Origin: Candidatus Villigracilis adiacens
GTDB taxonomy: Bacteria > Chloroflexota > Anaerolineae > Anaerolineales > Villigracilaceae
Reading direction: 5' to 3'
Length of the DNA stretch: 64,000 nucleotides
Assembly (NCBI GenBank): GCA_016703605.1
Contig: JADJBU010000017.1
Location: 1-64,000, forward strand
A program made the translations under genes and the position numbers. Within the stretch, counting starts at the first letter, position 1. Each line of letters opens with the position of its first letter. Shown here piece after piece: positions 40,945 to 49,637 of this stretch. The notes under the pieces are model-generated. The model had not been told where the DNA came from. It saw nothing but the letters and a program-made list of their open reading frames with translations, and did no database searches.

Positions 40945-41753
40945 AAAACCACCGCGATATCGAAACCCTCTCCGCCCACCTGGATGGACAACTGGATTCA
41001 AAGGAATCGACAAAGCTGGAATCGCGCCTCAAAACGGACCCGGAACTTGAGTCGGCGCTGCGAGACCTGCGCGCCGCCCGGGGCATTTTACGCAAACTTC
41101 CGTCGCGCAAGGCGCCGCGCAATTTCACACTCACCCGTCAAATGGTGAGACTCAAACCACCCCTGCCGCGCAGTTATCCGCTGGCGAGGTTTACAACTGT
41201 ATTCGCCGCCATCCTTTTCCTCTGTTCATTCACGACCAATACGCTGACTCCCATGCTCAACTTCGGGTTTGGAGCCGGGGCGCCCGCGCCGGAGGCTGTC
41301 ATGGCTGGCGAATGCGAAGGCTGCGAAGGAGTCGCTGAACAGGAAGCAGCCGCCACCGAAGCCCCAGCCACCGAGGAAGCCTTCGCCGCAGAAATGGCTC
41401 CCGCCGCAACGGAAGAACCGCCCATCGTAGAAATGGCTCCCGCCGCCACCCAAGCCGCAGACCTCGCGCCCTCATCCACAATCACAATCTCGCCGGAGAT
41501 TCTTCCAACTGAAGGAACTGAAGGAACTGAAGGAACTGAAGGGGCGCGGGCGTTGGAACCAACCCAAGCCCTGAAAGAACCCGCGCCGGAACCCACAGTG
41601 GAAGAAAATGCCGCTGAAACAGCAACCCAGCCCGGGGTCGAGCCTGAGCCGCGCCGTCCATTCAACTGGACATTCCTCTTCCTGGCAGTCAGCATCCTCA
41701 GCGGGCTGGCAATGTGGATCATGCGTCTGAGCGCAAGACGCAAATGGCGATAA
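40941..41753 (+). CDS. Membrane-bound anti-sigma factor-like protein
   Basis: 270 aa. The cytoplasmic N-terminal helices (HRDIETLSAHLDGQLDSKESTKLESRLKTDPELESALRDL) have the zf-HC2/anti-sigma layout but lack its Cys pair. A membrane segment follows at about 80-100. Then comes an Ala/Glu/Pro/Thr-rich extracytoplasmic region with an in-frame micro-repeat (GTEGTEGTEGA from four GGAACTGAA-type units at about 41508-41541) and a second membrane segment near the C-terminus (about 235-255). Operon position after the ECF sigma gene supports the role. Confidence 0.75.
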   Translation: MKNHRDIETLSAHLDGQLDSKESTKLESRLKTDPELESALRDLRAARGILRKLPSRKAPRNFTLTRQMVRLKPPLPRSYPLARFTTVFAAILFLCSFTTNTLTPMLNFGFGAGAPAPEAVMAGECEGCEGVAEQEAAATEAPATEEAFAAEMAPAATEEPPIVEMAPAATQAADLAPSSTITISPEILPTEGTEGTEGTEGARALEPTQALKEPAPEPTVEENAAETATQPGVEPEPRRPFNWTFLFLAVSILSGLAMWIMRLSARRKWR

Positions 41754-41754
41754 C

Positions 41755-42237
41755 ATGGCGAACCTGGTCGTAAAATTTTGCCCGCGCTGCGGAACGCCGG
41801 TGGAACGCCGCGATAAATTCGGCGCGGTGAGACCCGTCTGCCCGAACTGTCATTACATTCATTTTCAAGACCCAAAGGTTGCCGCGGCGGTCCTCGTGGA
41901 AGAGGGCAGCCGCGTTTTGCTTGTACGGCGGATAAATGAACCTTTTCGCGGGTTATGGACTTTACCCGCCGGTTTCATCAACGGCGGCGAAGACCCGGCT
42001 GAAGCAGCAGCGCGGGAATGTTTGGAAGAAACGGGGTTGACCGTGCGCGTAACGCGCGTGCATGATGTCATTTCGGGGCGCGAACATGAACGCGGCGCGG
42101 ACTTTGTCATTGTTTACATCGCCGAAGTCGTCAGCGGAGAAATATCTCCAGCCGATGATGCCGACGCAGTGGAGTGGTTCGAGCGGAGCAACCTGCCGCA
42201 GCTGGCTTTCAAGGCAACCCGGAAGGTCCTCGAATAA
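41755..42237 (+). CDS. NUDIX hydrolase with N-terminal zinc ribbon
   Basis: 160 aa. Zinc ribbon FCPRCGTPVERR...PVCPNCHYIHFQDPKVA, then the Nudix box GGEDPAEAAARECLEETGL. This arrangement resembles NudC-like or ADP-ribose/8-oxo pyrophosphatase relatives; the actual substrate is not visible. One base separates it from the anti-sigma stop, so it is part of the same transcript. Confidence 0.9.
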   Translation: MANLVVKFCPRCGTPVERRDKFGAVRPVCPNCHYIHFQDPKVAAAVLVEEGSRVLLVRRINEPFRGLWTLPAGFINGGEDPAEAAARECLEETGLTVRVTRVHDVISGREHERGADFVIVYIAEVVSGEISPADDADAVEWFERSNLPQLAFKATRKVLE

Positions 42238-42240
42238 ATC

Positions 42241-42792
42241 ATGAAAAACAAAATATCAAAATTTTTGATCGTTTTCAGCCTGGTCTGGCTGGTAACGGTC
42301 TGCGGATGCGGATTCTTCACGATGCTCCGCCCAGGGATCGCGACACGTTGGCAGCAGGAACCGGCTCCGCCAGAAAAGGCCATCCGCCTTGGGCTGGGGG
42401 AGGCGGGCGAAGTTATCGGGTATACCGTGGATGGAAGTATGTACGAGCTTTCGTACGGTTCGCCTTCTTCATGGGAAAAGGTCACACAGCCCTCTGGAAC
42501 CCCGGCAATTGGTATGAATTGCCGAGCTACTGAAACGACCAATCGGCTTGTGCTTTCACCTCCAAACGAAGTGCTCTCACGTGTGCGCCTGGACTGTGTC
42601 ATGTTCGAAACGGCACATCATCTCGAAGTTGCCTTGCTTGAAGAAGGCGAGATCTGGTCTTGGGAGTACAGTACGCATGCCTACACTGAGATATTTGTTT
42701 TCTTCATTTTAATCACAGCCTTTGGCGTGGGTGCGCTGATCTTGTTGATCGGCTTCGGCATGAAGATCTACCAAAAAGTAAAAACGGGCTGA
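42241..42792 (+). CDS. Membrane protein of unknown function
   Basis: 183 aa, not recognised. Two membrane segments (about 8-25 and 150-172) flank an extracytoplasmic region with two cysteines (MNCRATETT and RLDCVMFETA). It follows the NUDIX gene by 3 nt and is probably the last gene of the sigma operon. The first segment (VFSLVWLVTVCGCGFF) has Cys but no clean lipobox. Confidence 0.6.
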   Translation: MKNKISKFLIVFSLVWLVTVCGCGFFTMLRPGIATRWQQEPAPPEKAIRLGLGEAGEVIGYTVDGSMYELSYGSPSSWEKVTQPSGTPAIGMNCRATETTNRLVLSPPNEVLSRVRLDCVMFETAHHLEVALLEEGEIWSWEYSTHAYTEIFVFFILITAFGVGALILLIGFGMKIYQKVKTG

Positions 42793-42831
42793 AATTTCAC
42801 CGCACCCGTGACCACCCAAATTAAAATTGAG

Positions 42832-42963
42832 GTAACTGCTCAGCCAATTCACTTCCCTGCCCTGTCATTTCGAGCGGCGCGAGGCGCCACGAGAAATCTT
42901 TCTCAAAGTTGCACAAGATTTCTCCTCGCTCGCGCTCGTCGAAATGACAGGCTGAGCAGTTAC
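42832..42963. mobile_element. MITE-like element, family A, copy 2
   Basis: 132 bp, the same length as copy 1. Ends are GTAACTGCTCAGCC and GGCTGAGCAGTTAC. Flanks AAATTGAG (42824-42831) and AAATTGAA (42964-42971) are an 8-bp target duplication with one change. The interior has a GGCGC-GAG-GCGCC palindrome. Confidence 0.85.
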
Positions 42964-42983
42964 AAATTGAATACACATAACCA

Positions 42984-43002
42984 GGGCGGGGAAACCCCGC
43001 CC
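42984..43002. repeat. GGGCGGGG hairpin before glmS
   Basis: GGGCGGGG, AAA, CCCCGCCC, then CTACAGGAGA. The hairpin ends 15 nt before the glmS ATG, and its trailing AGGAGA serves as ribosome binding site. Confidence 0.7.
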
Positions 43003-43017
43003 CTACAGGAGACATAT

Positions 43018-44805
43018 ATGTGCGGAATTTTCGGCTACGTTACAAATAACGAAACAGAACTTGGTCCCATTCTCATTGCGGCGGCGGAACGCCTCACCTA
43101 TCGCGGATATGACTCGGTCGGGGCGGCGACCATCAACGACGGAAGAATCGATCTGCGCAAAGACACCGGTAAAGTGGATTCAGTGGCGACGAAGTACAAC
43201 ATCGCCGAAATGCGCGGACAGCGTGGCATTACTCAATTGCGTTGGGCAACATTTGGCGAGCCGTCGCAAGTCAATTCACAGCCGCATTTGGATTCGGATG
43301 GCGACATGGTTGGGGCGCATAATGGCAATGTGGTGAATAACGTCGAGCTGCGTGAGCAATTCATCGCCGAGGGCATGACCGTCCGCTCGCAGAACGATGG
43401 GGAGACGTGTGTGCATGCGGTGGAACGATATATCAATCGCGGATACGAATTCATCGACGCCATTCGACTCGCTTACGGTGATCTCGAAGGCGATTATGCC
43501 TTTGTCATCGGGCGCGCGAATGATGACAAACTGTATGCCTTCAAAAAAGGGTCCGGCATGGTGATCGGACTTGGCGAAGGTTTCACTTGTGTTTCGTCTG
43601 ACCTGCCTTCGATCTTACCGTTGACGCGCGAAGTCATCCGCCCGCAGGATGGGGAGATTGTCACTTTATGGGCAGACAAGGTCGAGGTGCGCTCGGTCAG
43701 GGATGGAAAACTCATTGACAGGAAACAGGAAACAGTGACCGAGTCGATGGATGCGGTGCAAAAGGGCGGGTATCCGCATTTCATGTTGAAAGAGATCCAT
43801 GAGCAGAGTCAGGTCGCGCGTGAATTGTCGCATGTCTTGAATGGCAATCGCGAAGTGGATGTTTTGGTCGAGAAGATGAAGAACGCGCGGCATCTGTATT
43901 TCATCGGCTGCGGCACGAGTTATCACGCCGCGTCGGTGGGAGCGGTTTATTTTGCGCAACTGGCTGGGCGCGCCGTCATCCCTGTGCTCGCGCCGCAATT
44001 CGTCCCGCAATATGCACCGACGGTCAATCATGAGGATGTGGGCATTTTCGTCAGCCAGTCGGGCGAGACCAAGGATGTGCTCAATGCGTTGGAAGCGGCG
44101 GAGAAAAAAGGCATGGCGTGTTTCGGATTGGCGAACGTGGTCGGCTCGACCTTGACGAAAGCCGCCTCGCTCTCTCTCCCTCTGTGCTGCGGCTACGAGA
44201 TCAGCGTTCCCGCCACGAAGACCTTTACCAACCAGGTCGTGACGTTCCTGTATCTGGCATACAAACTGGCAGGAAAAGATGTTCGTGAATTGGATGCGAT
44301 CCCCGACCTGATGGACAAGACGCTTGAGATGGTTGCGCCGCAGATCGAAGCGATTGCCAAAGACATCAACGAGTGGAACGATATGTACTGCCTCGGCTAC
44401 GGCGCAACCTATCCCATCGCACTCGAAGGCGCCTTGAAGTTGAAAGAGATCACTTACGCCCATTGCGAAGGGATGCTCTCGACCGAGTTCAAACACGGAC
44501 CGCTCTCCGCGGTGAGCAAGGGCTTCCCCATCATTTTTGTTTCCGATGGCAGTGCAAATCCGCTCATCATCAGCGGACTCAACGAAGTGAAAGTCCGCGG
44601 CGCACGCACCATCGTCATCGCCGAAGAAGACGCCCGCCTGCGCGCCAACGCCGACGATGTGATCGTGCTCCCCAAGTCCGACCCGCAGATTTCCGCTTTG
44701 CTGGGCGTGCTGCCATTGCAGTTGCTTTCGTATCACATGAGCGTGATGCGCGGGTTCGATCCCGATTTCCCGAGGAATTTGAGTAAGACCCTGACTGTGG
44801 ATTGA
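43018..44805 (+). CDS. glmS: Glutamine--fructose-6-phosphate aminotransferase (isomerizing)
   Basis: 595 aa. The N-terminal class II amidotransferase starts MCGIFGYV with the nucleophile Cys2, and shows TYRGYDSVG, THNGN-type AHNGNVVNN and DGETCVHAVE. Two SIS domains follow (FIGCGTSYHAA and VSQSGETKDVLNA; YCLGYGATYPIALEGALKLKE). It ends DPDFPRNLSKTLTVD, the family terminus. It makes glucosamine-6-phosphate for peptidoglycan. The ATG at 43018 follows AGGAGA; an open frame upstream to 42808 is rejected because it runs through the mobile element. RWATFGEPS replaces the commoner RWATHGxPS. Confidence 0.95.
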   Translation: MCGIFGYVTNNETELGPILIAAAERLTYRGYDSVGAATINDGRIDLRKDTGKVDSVATKYNIAEMRGQRGITQLRWATFGEPSQVNSQPHLDSDGDMVGAHNGNVVNNVELREQFIAEGMTVRSQNDGETCVHAVERYINRGYEFIDAIRLAYGDLEGDYAFVIGRANDDKLYAFKKGSGMVIGLGEGFTCVSSDLPSILPLTREVIRPQDGEIVTLWADKVEVRSVRDGKLIDRKQETVTESMDAVQKGGYPHFMLKEIHEQSQVARELSHVLNGNREVDVLVEKMKNARHLYFIGCGTSYHAASVGAVYFAQLAGRAVIPVLAPQFVPQYAPTVNHEDVGIFVSQSGETKDVLNALEAAEKKGMACFGLANVVGSTLTKAASLSLPLCCGYEISVPATKTFTNQVVTFLYLAYKLAGKDVRELDAIPDLMDKTLEMVAPQIEAIAKDINEWNDMYCLGYGATYPIALEGALKLKEITYAHCEGMLSTEFKHGPLSAVSKGFPIIFVSDGSANPLIISGLNEVKVRGARTIVIAEEDARLRANADDVIVLPKSDPQISALLGVLPLQLLSYHMSVMRGFDPDFPRNLSKTLTVD

Positions 44806-44811
44806 GGACAA

Positions 44812-45306
44812 TCAATGGGATTGTTCGGAAGCAGGGTCGTCTTTGAGCAATTGGACTGCGTGAGGGAGGACGGGGAAGATGAAACCGAGGTTTTCGAGCG
44901 CGCCTTTGGGGCTGCCGGGCAGGTTGACGATGAGAGTCCGGGCGCGAATGCCGGCGGCGGCGCGGGAGAGCATGGCGTGCGGGGTCTTCTTGAGCGATTC
45001 CGCGCGCATGACTTCGGCGAGACCGGGCGCTTCTTTTTGGATGACGGCTTTTGTCGCTTCGGGGGCGATATCGCGCGGGGCGAATCCGGTGGAGCCGGTG
45101 GTCAGGATGATGTCGAGCCCGCCATCGTCTGCCCACTCTGTCAGCGTGGAGCGCAGCGCGGATTCATCGTCGGGGAGGATCAGGCGTTTTAAGACGAGGC
45201 AGCCCTCGGCTTCGAGAAAAGAGGCGAGGGCGGGTCCTGAGGCGTCGTCCCGTTCGCCGCGTGAGGAACGGTCTGAGAGGGTGATGATCCCAAATCGAAT
45301 GGTCAT
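44812..45306 (-). CDS. MoaB/Mog-type molybdopterin biosynthesis protein
   Basis: 164 aa MoCF domain. FGIITLSDRSSRGERDDASGP, DIILTTGSTGFAPRDIAPEAT and ANLPGSPKGALE-type NLPGSPKGALENL are the pterin-binding and Mg-ATP motifs. It adenylates molybdopterin before metal insertion. The ATG overlaps the stop of the upstream acetyltransferase by 4 nt. No other moa/moe genes are visible here. Confidence 0.9.
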   Translation of the reverse strand: MTIRFGIITLSDRSSRGERDDASGPALASFLEAEGCLVLKRLILPDDESALRSTLTEWADDGGLDIILTTGSTGFAPRDIAPEATKAVIQKEAPGLAEVMRAESLKKTPHAMLSRAAAGIRARTLIVNLPGSPKGALENLGFIFPVLPHAVQLLKDDPASEQSH

Positions 45307-45737
45307 ATGAACATTTTCATGAAGACCAGGTCTTCGGGGGCTGCCTTCCAACCGGATTCTTCGTAGAACTTTTTTGCGGTTTCGTTATCTTCGAAAATCA
45401 TCAACAGGCACTTGATACAGCCTTTTTCCTTGAGCCGCTTTTCGACCTCGGCGAGAAGCGCCTGCCCGACCCCCTGCCGCCGGAAGTCGCTGCGCACGGC
45501 GAGGTGGTAGATCATGCCGCGCCGACCGTCGAAGCCGCCGATGATGCTGCCGATGATCTCTTCATTTTTTTCCGCGACGAGGAATAGGTCGGGGTCGCGC
45601 TCGAGTTTTTTTCTGATCTCCCCCGGCGCATCGGAGGGACCGATGTGCATTCCGGTTTCGATGGTCTGCCACAAGCCGATGATCCGCGCATAATCGCCGT
45701 CGAAATCGAATTGGCGGATGCGGGGAGCGTTTGTCAT
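45303..45737 (-). CDS. GNAT-family N-acetyltransferase
   Basis: 144 aa. Acetyl-CoA-binding motif A LAVRSDFRRQGVGQALLAEVEKRLKEKG (RxxGxG/A), then EDNETAKKFYEESGWK. The N-terminal part resembles RimI/YpeA-type enzymes. The substrate is unknown. Start at 45737; its ATG overlaps the response regulator stop. Part of the chain response regulator - GNAT - moaB. Confidence 0.9.
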   Translation of the reverse strand: MTNAPRIRQFDFDGDYARIIGLWQTIETGMHIGPSDAPGEIRKKLERDPDLFLVAEKNEEIIGSIIGGFDGRRGMIYHLAVRSDFRRQGVGQALLAEVEKRLKEKGCIKCLLMIFEDNETAKKFYEESGWKAAPEDLVFMKMFI

Positions 45738-46096
45738 GCGGCGATGACCTGCCGAAGCAGTTTGAAAAGGTCGTCGGGCATGTAGGGTTTGAGCAGGAAG
45801 CCGTCTGCCCCGGTGTTCATGCATTCCTCGCGGACGTTCGCGCCCGAAGACATCAATACGCGCACGCCGCTGGTATCTTCGGCTTCGCGGAGTTTTTGAA
45901 GGATGTCCAGCCCGCTCTGGCTGAACAGATGCACATCGAGGATCAGGGCGTCGGGCTGGTGCGCGCGCACGCCCGCCAGCACGTCGTCGTCGGCATTCAG
46001 GGAGACGACATCATAACCCTCCATTTTCAGGAGGGTGGTGAGCAGGGAAACCATGGTGAAATCGTCTTCAGCGAGAAGTATTTTTCTTTTGGACAT
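45734..46096 (-). CDS. Single-domain response regulator
   Basis: 120 aa receiver. Acidic pair in LLAEDDFTM, phosphoacceptor Asp in DALILDVHLFSQSG, Ser in LMSSGA in place of the common Thr, and Lys in LLKPYMPDDL. No output domain. The start region overlaps the end of lon by 29 nt, in the same direction. Confidence 0.9.
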   Translation of the reverse strand: MSKRKILLAEDDFTMVSLLTTLLKMEGYDVVSLNADDDVLAGVRAHQPDALILDVHLFSQSGLDILQKLREAEDTSGVRVLMSSGANVREECMNTGADGFLLKPYMPDDLFKLLRQVIAA

Positions 46097-48683
46097 TCCT
46101 CTTTGCCTTCTTCTGGATTGGTTTGGCGGGTTTACCCGGTTTCTTTTTTCTGGCTTTGGGTTTTTCGAGGGCGGCTTTGATGACGTCTTCGACCGATTCG
46201 ACGAACACGAATTTCATGGTTTTGCGGATCTCATCCGGCACGTCGTCGAGGTCTTTTTCGTTTTGCCTGGGCAGGATGATGGTGCCAAGTCCGCTGCGGT
46301 GGGCGGCGAGCACTTTTTCCTTGACGCCGCCAATGGGCAGAACCTGACCCCGCAGGGTGATCTCGCCGGTCATGCCGATCTGCGGGCTGACCTTGCGCCC
46401 GGTGACGAGGGAGACCAGCGAGGTTGCCATTGTGATCCCGGCGGAGGGACCGTCCTTTGGCTGGGCGCCGGATGGAATATGCATGTGAATGTCGTGCTTG
46501 TCGAAGTATTCGTGCGAGATGCCGAAAGAGGCGGAGCGCGAGCGGACGTAGGACAGAGCCGCCCGGGCTGATTCCTGCATGACGTTGCCGATGGAGCCGG
46601 TGATCTGGAATCCGCGCCCGCCGGGCATGGCAGTCGATTCGATCAACAGGATGTCGCCGCCGAAGGAAGTCCACGCGAGACCGGGAACCACGCCGGGAAT
46701 CGAGGTGCGTTTGTTGAGTTCTTCGGGTCCGAGGAAGATCGGGGTATCCAGGAAAGATTCGACCCGTTTGGGATTGATGCGGTATTTTTTGGCTTTTCCT
46801 TCCGCGATGTGGGTTCCAACCTTGCGGCAGACGGCTCCGATCTTGCGCTCGAGGTTGCGGACTCCAGCCTCGCGCGTGTACTGGCGGACGATCATCTTCA
46901 GGGCTTCGTCGTTGAAGGAGATTTCATTTTTGCGCAGGCTGTTCTCGCGGATCTGGCGCGGGATCAAATATCCATTGGCGATGGCGAGTTTTTCGGATTC
47001 GGTGTACCCGGAGAGATAGATCATCTCCATGCGGTCGCGCAGCGGGCCGGGGATGTATTCGAGCATGTTGGCGGTGGCGATGAAGAAGACCTGCGAAAGG
47101 TCGAACGCCACTTCGAGGTAGTTATCGCGGAACTCGCCGTTTTGTTCCGGGTCGAGCACTTCGAGCAACGCCGATGACGGGTCGCCGTGGAAATCATTGG
47201 TGAGTTTGTCCACTTCGTCGAGCATGAAGACCGGGTTCCGCGAACCGACGCGCCGCAGGGATTGCAGGATGCGCCCCGGCATGGCGCCGATGTAGGTGCG
47301 GCGATGCCCGCGGATTTCGGCTTCATCGCGGATGCCGCCCAGCGAGGCGCGGATGAATTTGCGTCCCATGGCGCGGGCGATGGATTGACCGAGCGAAGTC
47401 TTGCCGACCCCGGGCGGACCGACGAAGCACAGGATGACGCCCTCGCGTTCGCGGCGGATCAAGTCGGTCGATTCTTCCTTTTTATCTCCGGCGCGGTCAA
47501 GGCGCAGTTTGCGGATGGCAAGGAATTCGAGGATGCGGTCTTTGACATCTTCCAGTCCGAAATGGTCCTGGTTCAAGACCGCGCGGGCATGGGGGATGTC
47601 GAGGTTGTCCTCGGTTGCAGACGCCCAGGGCAGGGAGACGAGCGTATCAAGGTAGGTGCGGATGACTCCGTATTCAGCGGCGGCGGTCGGCAGGCGCGAG
47701 AGGCGGTCCAGTTCGCGCTTTGCCTGTTTATCCGCCTCTTCGGGCATTTTTGCCTCTTCGATCTTCCTGCGGAATTCTTCGATCTCGACGGCTTGCTCAT
47801 CGCGGTCGCCGAGTTCGCGCTGGATGGCTTTCATTTGTTCGCGCAGGAAGTAATCGCGCTGGACCTTTTCGATCTCGCCGCGCGCCTCGTTCTGGATCTT
47901 CTGTCCGATGGTGAGGACTTCGGCTTCGCGTACCAGCAAGCCGATCAGTTTCTTGAGTTTGTCGTAGACCGAATCAAGTTCGAGAATTTCCTGGGCGTCC
48001 TTCAGTTCGATGCGCTGGAAGTTGGCGATGGTGTAGACGGTCTGGAGCGGGTCTTCGAGCGAAAGGATGGAACTTGCCAGTTCCTCCGGGAAGGAGGGGA
48101 TCATCTGGGTGATGGCTTGGAACTGGTCGCGGGCGTTGCGGGCGAGCGCGTTGGTTTCGATGTTCTTTTCGTCGTTTTCAGGCGCGCGCAGGATGCGGGC
48201 TTTGAGGTAGGGTTCTTCTTCGATGAATTCGCCGAGGCGAAAGCGTTCCATGCCCTGCACCAGCAGGCGCACGGTCCCATCCGGGGCGCGGAGCAGGCGG
48301 TGAACGGTGGCGATGGTGCCGACTTTATATAACTCGTTCGGTCCGGGCGTTTCGAGTTCGGGGTTGGTCGCGGCGACCAGCCCGACGAGTTTATCCCCGG
48401 CGACGACATCGTCCACGAGGCGGATCGAGCGCGGCTGCCCCACCGTTAGCGGGACGGCGGTGTTTGGGTAAACGACCACGCCGCGCAAAGGCAGGATGGG
48501 AAGGGTATCGGGGAGACTCATGCCGCTTTCGCCGCCGCCTGCCCCGGCGGGGTTCGAAGCGTCGTCTCTTTTCGGGGATTGGTTCAAGAGGGAGGAAAGG
48601 GTCAGGTTGGAAAATTCCGCGTCGTTTTCACCCAACATTTGGAGGAAGTTTTGCAAGCCGGACTGCCATTTTTCTGCGGGCAT
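46068..48683 (-). CDS. lon: ATP-dependent Lon protease
   Basis: 871 aa. N-terminal Lon substrate-binding domain (LPILPLRGVVVYPNTAVPL), AAA+ module with Walker A GPPGVGKT and Walker B VFMLDEVDKL, and the Ser-Lys protease domain with PKDGPSAGITMATSL (catalytic Ser) and GGVKEKVLAAHRSG (catalytic Lys). It degrades damaged and regulatory proteins. A Lys-rich tail (KARKKKPGKPAKPIQKKAKR) ends it. The ATG at 48683 sits 3 nt after the hsp20 stop; an internal ATG at 48524 (MSLPDTLPILPLRG) is a possible alternative start. Confidence 0.95.
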   Translation of the reverse strand: MPAEKWQSGLQNFLQMLGENDAEFSNLTLSSLLNQSPKRDDASNPAGAGGGESGMSLPDTLPILPLRGVVVYPNTAVPLTVGQPRSIRLVDDVVAGDKLVGLVAATNPELETPGPNELYKVGTIATVHRLLRAPDGTVRLLVQGMERFRLGEFIEEEPYLKARILRAPENDEKNIETNALARNARDQFQAITQMIPSFPEELASSILSLEDPLQTVYTIANFQRIELKDAQEILELDSVYDKLKKLIGLLVREAEVLTIGQKIQNEARGEIEKVQRDYFLREQMKAIQRELGDRDEQAVEIEEFRRKIEEAKMPEEADKQAKRELDRLSRLPTAAAEYGVIRTYLDTLVSLPWASATEDNLDIPHARAVLNQDHFGLEDVKDRILEFLAIRKLRLDRAGDKKEESTDLIRREREGVILCFVGPPGVGKTSLGQSIARAMGRKFIRASLGGIRDEAEIRGHRRTYIGAMPGRILQSLRRVGSRNPVFMLDEVDKLTNDFHGDPSSALLEVLDPEQNGEFRDNYLEVAFDLSQVFFIATANMLEYIPGPLRDRMEMIYLSGYTESEKLAIANGYLIPRQIRENSLRKNEISFNDEALKMIVRQYTREAGVRNLERKIGAVCRKVGTHIAEGKAKKYRINPKRVESFLDTPIFLGPEELNKRTSIPGVVPGLAWTSFGGDILLIESTAMPGGRGFQITGSIGNVMQESARAALSYVRSRSASFGISHEYFDKHDIHMHIPSGAQPKDGPSAGITMATSLVSLVTGRKVSPQIGMTGEITLRGQVLPIGGVKEKVLAAHRSGLGTIILPRQNEKDLDDVPDEIRKTMKFVFVESVEDVIKAALEKPKARKKKPGKPAKPIQKKAKRNVQKKNTSR

Positions 48684-48686
48684 TGA

Positions 48687-49079
48687 TTATTCAGCCTTGG
48701 TTATTTTTTCTTTTGGAAGGGTAATGGTCAGGAAGCCGTCCTGGTATGCCGCTTCCGCGCGGTCGGCGTCTACGGGACCGGGCAGGGTGACGGCGTTTGC
48801 GAACCTGCCGGAACGGATTTCCATCTGATGGTAGGCGCGTCGCGCGGGGAAGTCGGGGCGGTTCCCGGAGATGTAAAGCGTATCGGTCTGAATCGAGACT
48901 TCAAAGTCGGCTTCGCGCATCCCCGCTATTTCCATGCGCACAACATAGGCGTCCCCGGTTTCGTACACGTCTGTGGGAGGGTCCCAGACGCTGGATTTGA
49001 CCTGCCAGCTGACCGCATGAAGGACTCCGCGCCGGGCCTCCCTGAGCGTCTCGCGCGTTTTTCGAATCACGGTAGGCAT
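48687..49079 (-). CDS. Small heat shock protein (Hsp20)
   Basis: 130 aa alpha-crystallin domain: DPPTDVYETGDAYVVRMEIAGMREADFEVSI, LYISGNRP, YHQMEIRSGRFANAVTLPGPVD and AAYQDGFLTITLPKE. Holds unfolding proteins, and with lon forms a proteostasis operon. The ATG at 49079 has an AAGGAG site upstream; the longer frame would read into the tRNA gene. Confidence 0.93.
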   Translation of the reverse strand: MPTVIRKTRETLREARRGVLHAVSWQVKSSVWDPPTDVYETGDAYVVRMEIAGMREADFEVSIQTDTLYISGNRPDFPARRAYHQMEIRSGRFANAVTLPGPVDADRAEAAYQDGFLTITLPKEKITKAE

Positions 49080-49114
49080 TGGATAAACTCCTTGAAACTT
49101 GCCTTTGTATCGAG

Positions 49115-49187
49115 CGCCCCCGGAGAGAATCGAACTCCCAACCAACAGCTTAGAAGGCTGCTGCTCTGTCCATTGAGCTACGAGGGC
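49115..49187 (-). tRNA. tRNA-Arg (anticodon TCT)
   Basis: The acceptor stem GCCCTCG pairs with CGGGGGC (one G-T). D-arm GCTC...GAGC, anticodon loop CTTCTAA with anticodon TCT, and T-arm GGGAG-TTCGATT-CTCTCC-type complete a 73-nt cloverleaf. CCA is not encoded. Confidence 0.93.
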
Positions 49188-49208
49188 AATTTACCACATT
49201 TTATCCGA

Positions 49209-49637
49209 CTATCCTTCGGGGTGGTTCAGCGTCGGTCTCAAACCGCGATAGACGCGCGGACCGGCAATGGTGCGCAGGATGGTATCGGCGGGTTTGCCCA
49301 GTTTGGCGCTTAGTTCTTCGGCGGTCATGGGAATGTTCCCATTTGCAAGGAAGAGACGGAAGACCGCTTCGACGAGCGCGGTGCGCTGAACGACGAAGTC
49401 GGGCAATTGGGCGCAATGGCTGATGAGCGCGTGCTGGACTCCGTCCACCTGTTTTACTTCGGCGGTTTGCGGGTCGATCCAATCGATCAGCCCGCTCTCG
49501 TCCATGCCTGCCAGGGATTCCTGGTGTTCGGCGCACAGGAAGGAGCGCAGGAAGACGTGCCAGTCGCGTTCATTCTGCTGCCACCATTCGAAGTCGATAT
49601 GAAACGGGGTTTTGGATGTCGGTTTAAGCAGACTCAT
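49209..49637 (-). CDS. Protein of unknown function, possible winged-helix end
   Basis: 142 aa, not recognised. FHIDFEWWQQNERDWHVFLRSFLCAEHQESL, DWIDPQTAEVKQVDGVQHAL, then NIPMTAEELSAKLGKPADTILRTIAG, which has helix-turn-helix-like spacing. The stop is just downstream of the tRNA gene, and the start overlaps the stop of the larger partner gene by 4 nt, so the two act together. Confidence 0.65.
   Translation of the reverse strand: MSLLKPTSKTPFHIDFEWWQQNERDWHVFLRSFLCAEHQESLAGMDESGLIDWIDPQTAEVKQVDGVQHALISHCAQLPDFVVQRTALVEAVFRLFLANGNIPMTAEELSAKLGKPADTILRTIAGPRVYRGLRPTLNHPEG

Noticed and set aside
42808..43017. Extended GlmS N-terminus (about 70 extra codons)
   Set aside because: The frame is open by chance through the family A element and the GGGCGGGG hairpin. 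The mature enzyme must begin with Cys2 at 43018.
43007..43017. glmS ribozyme upstream of glmS
   Set aside because: The space before the ATG is taken by a mobile element and a simple hairpin. None of the ribozyme core can be recognised.
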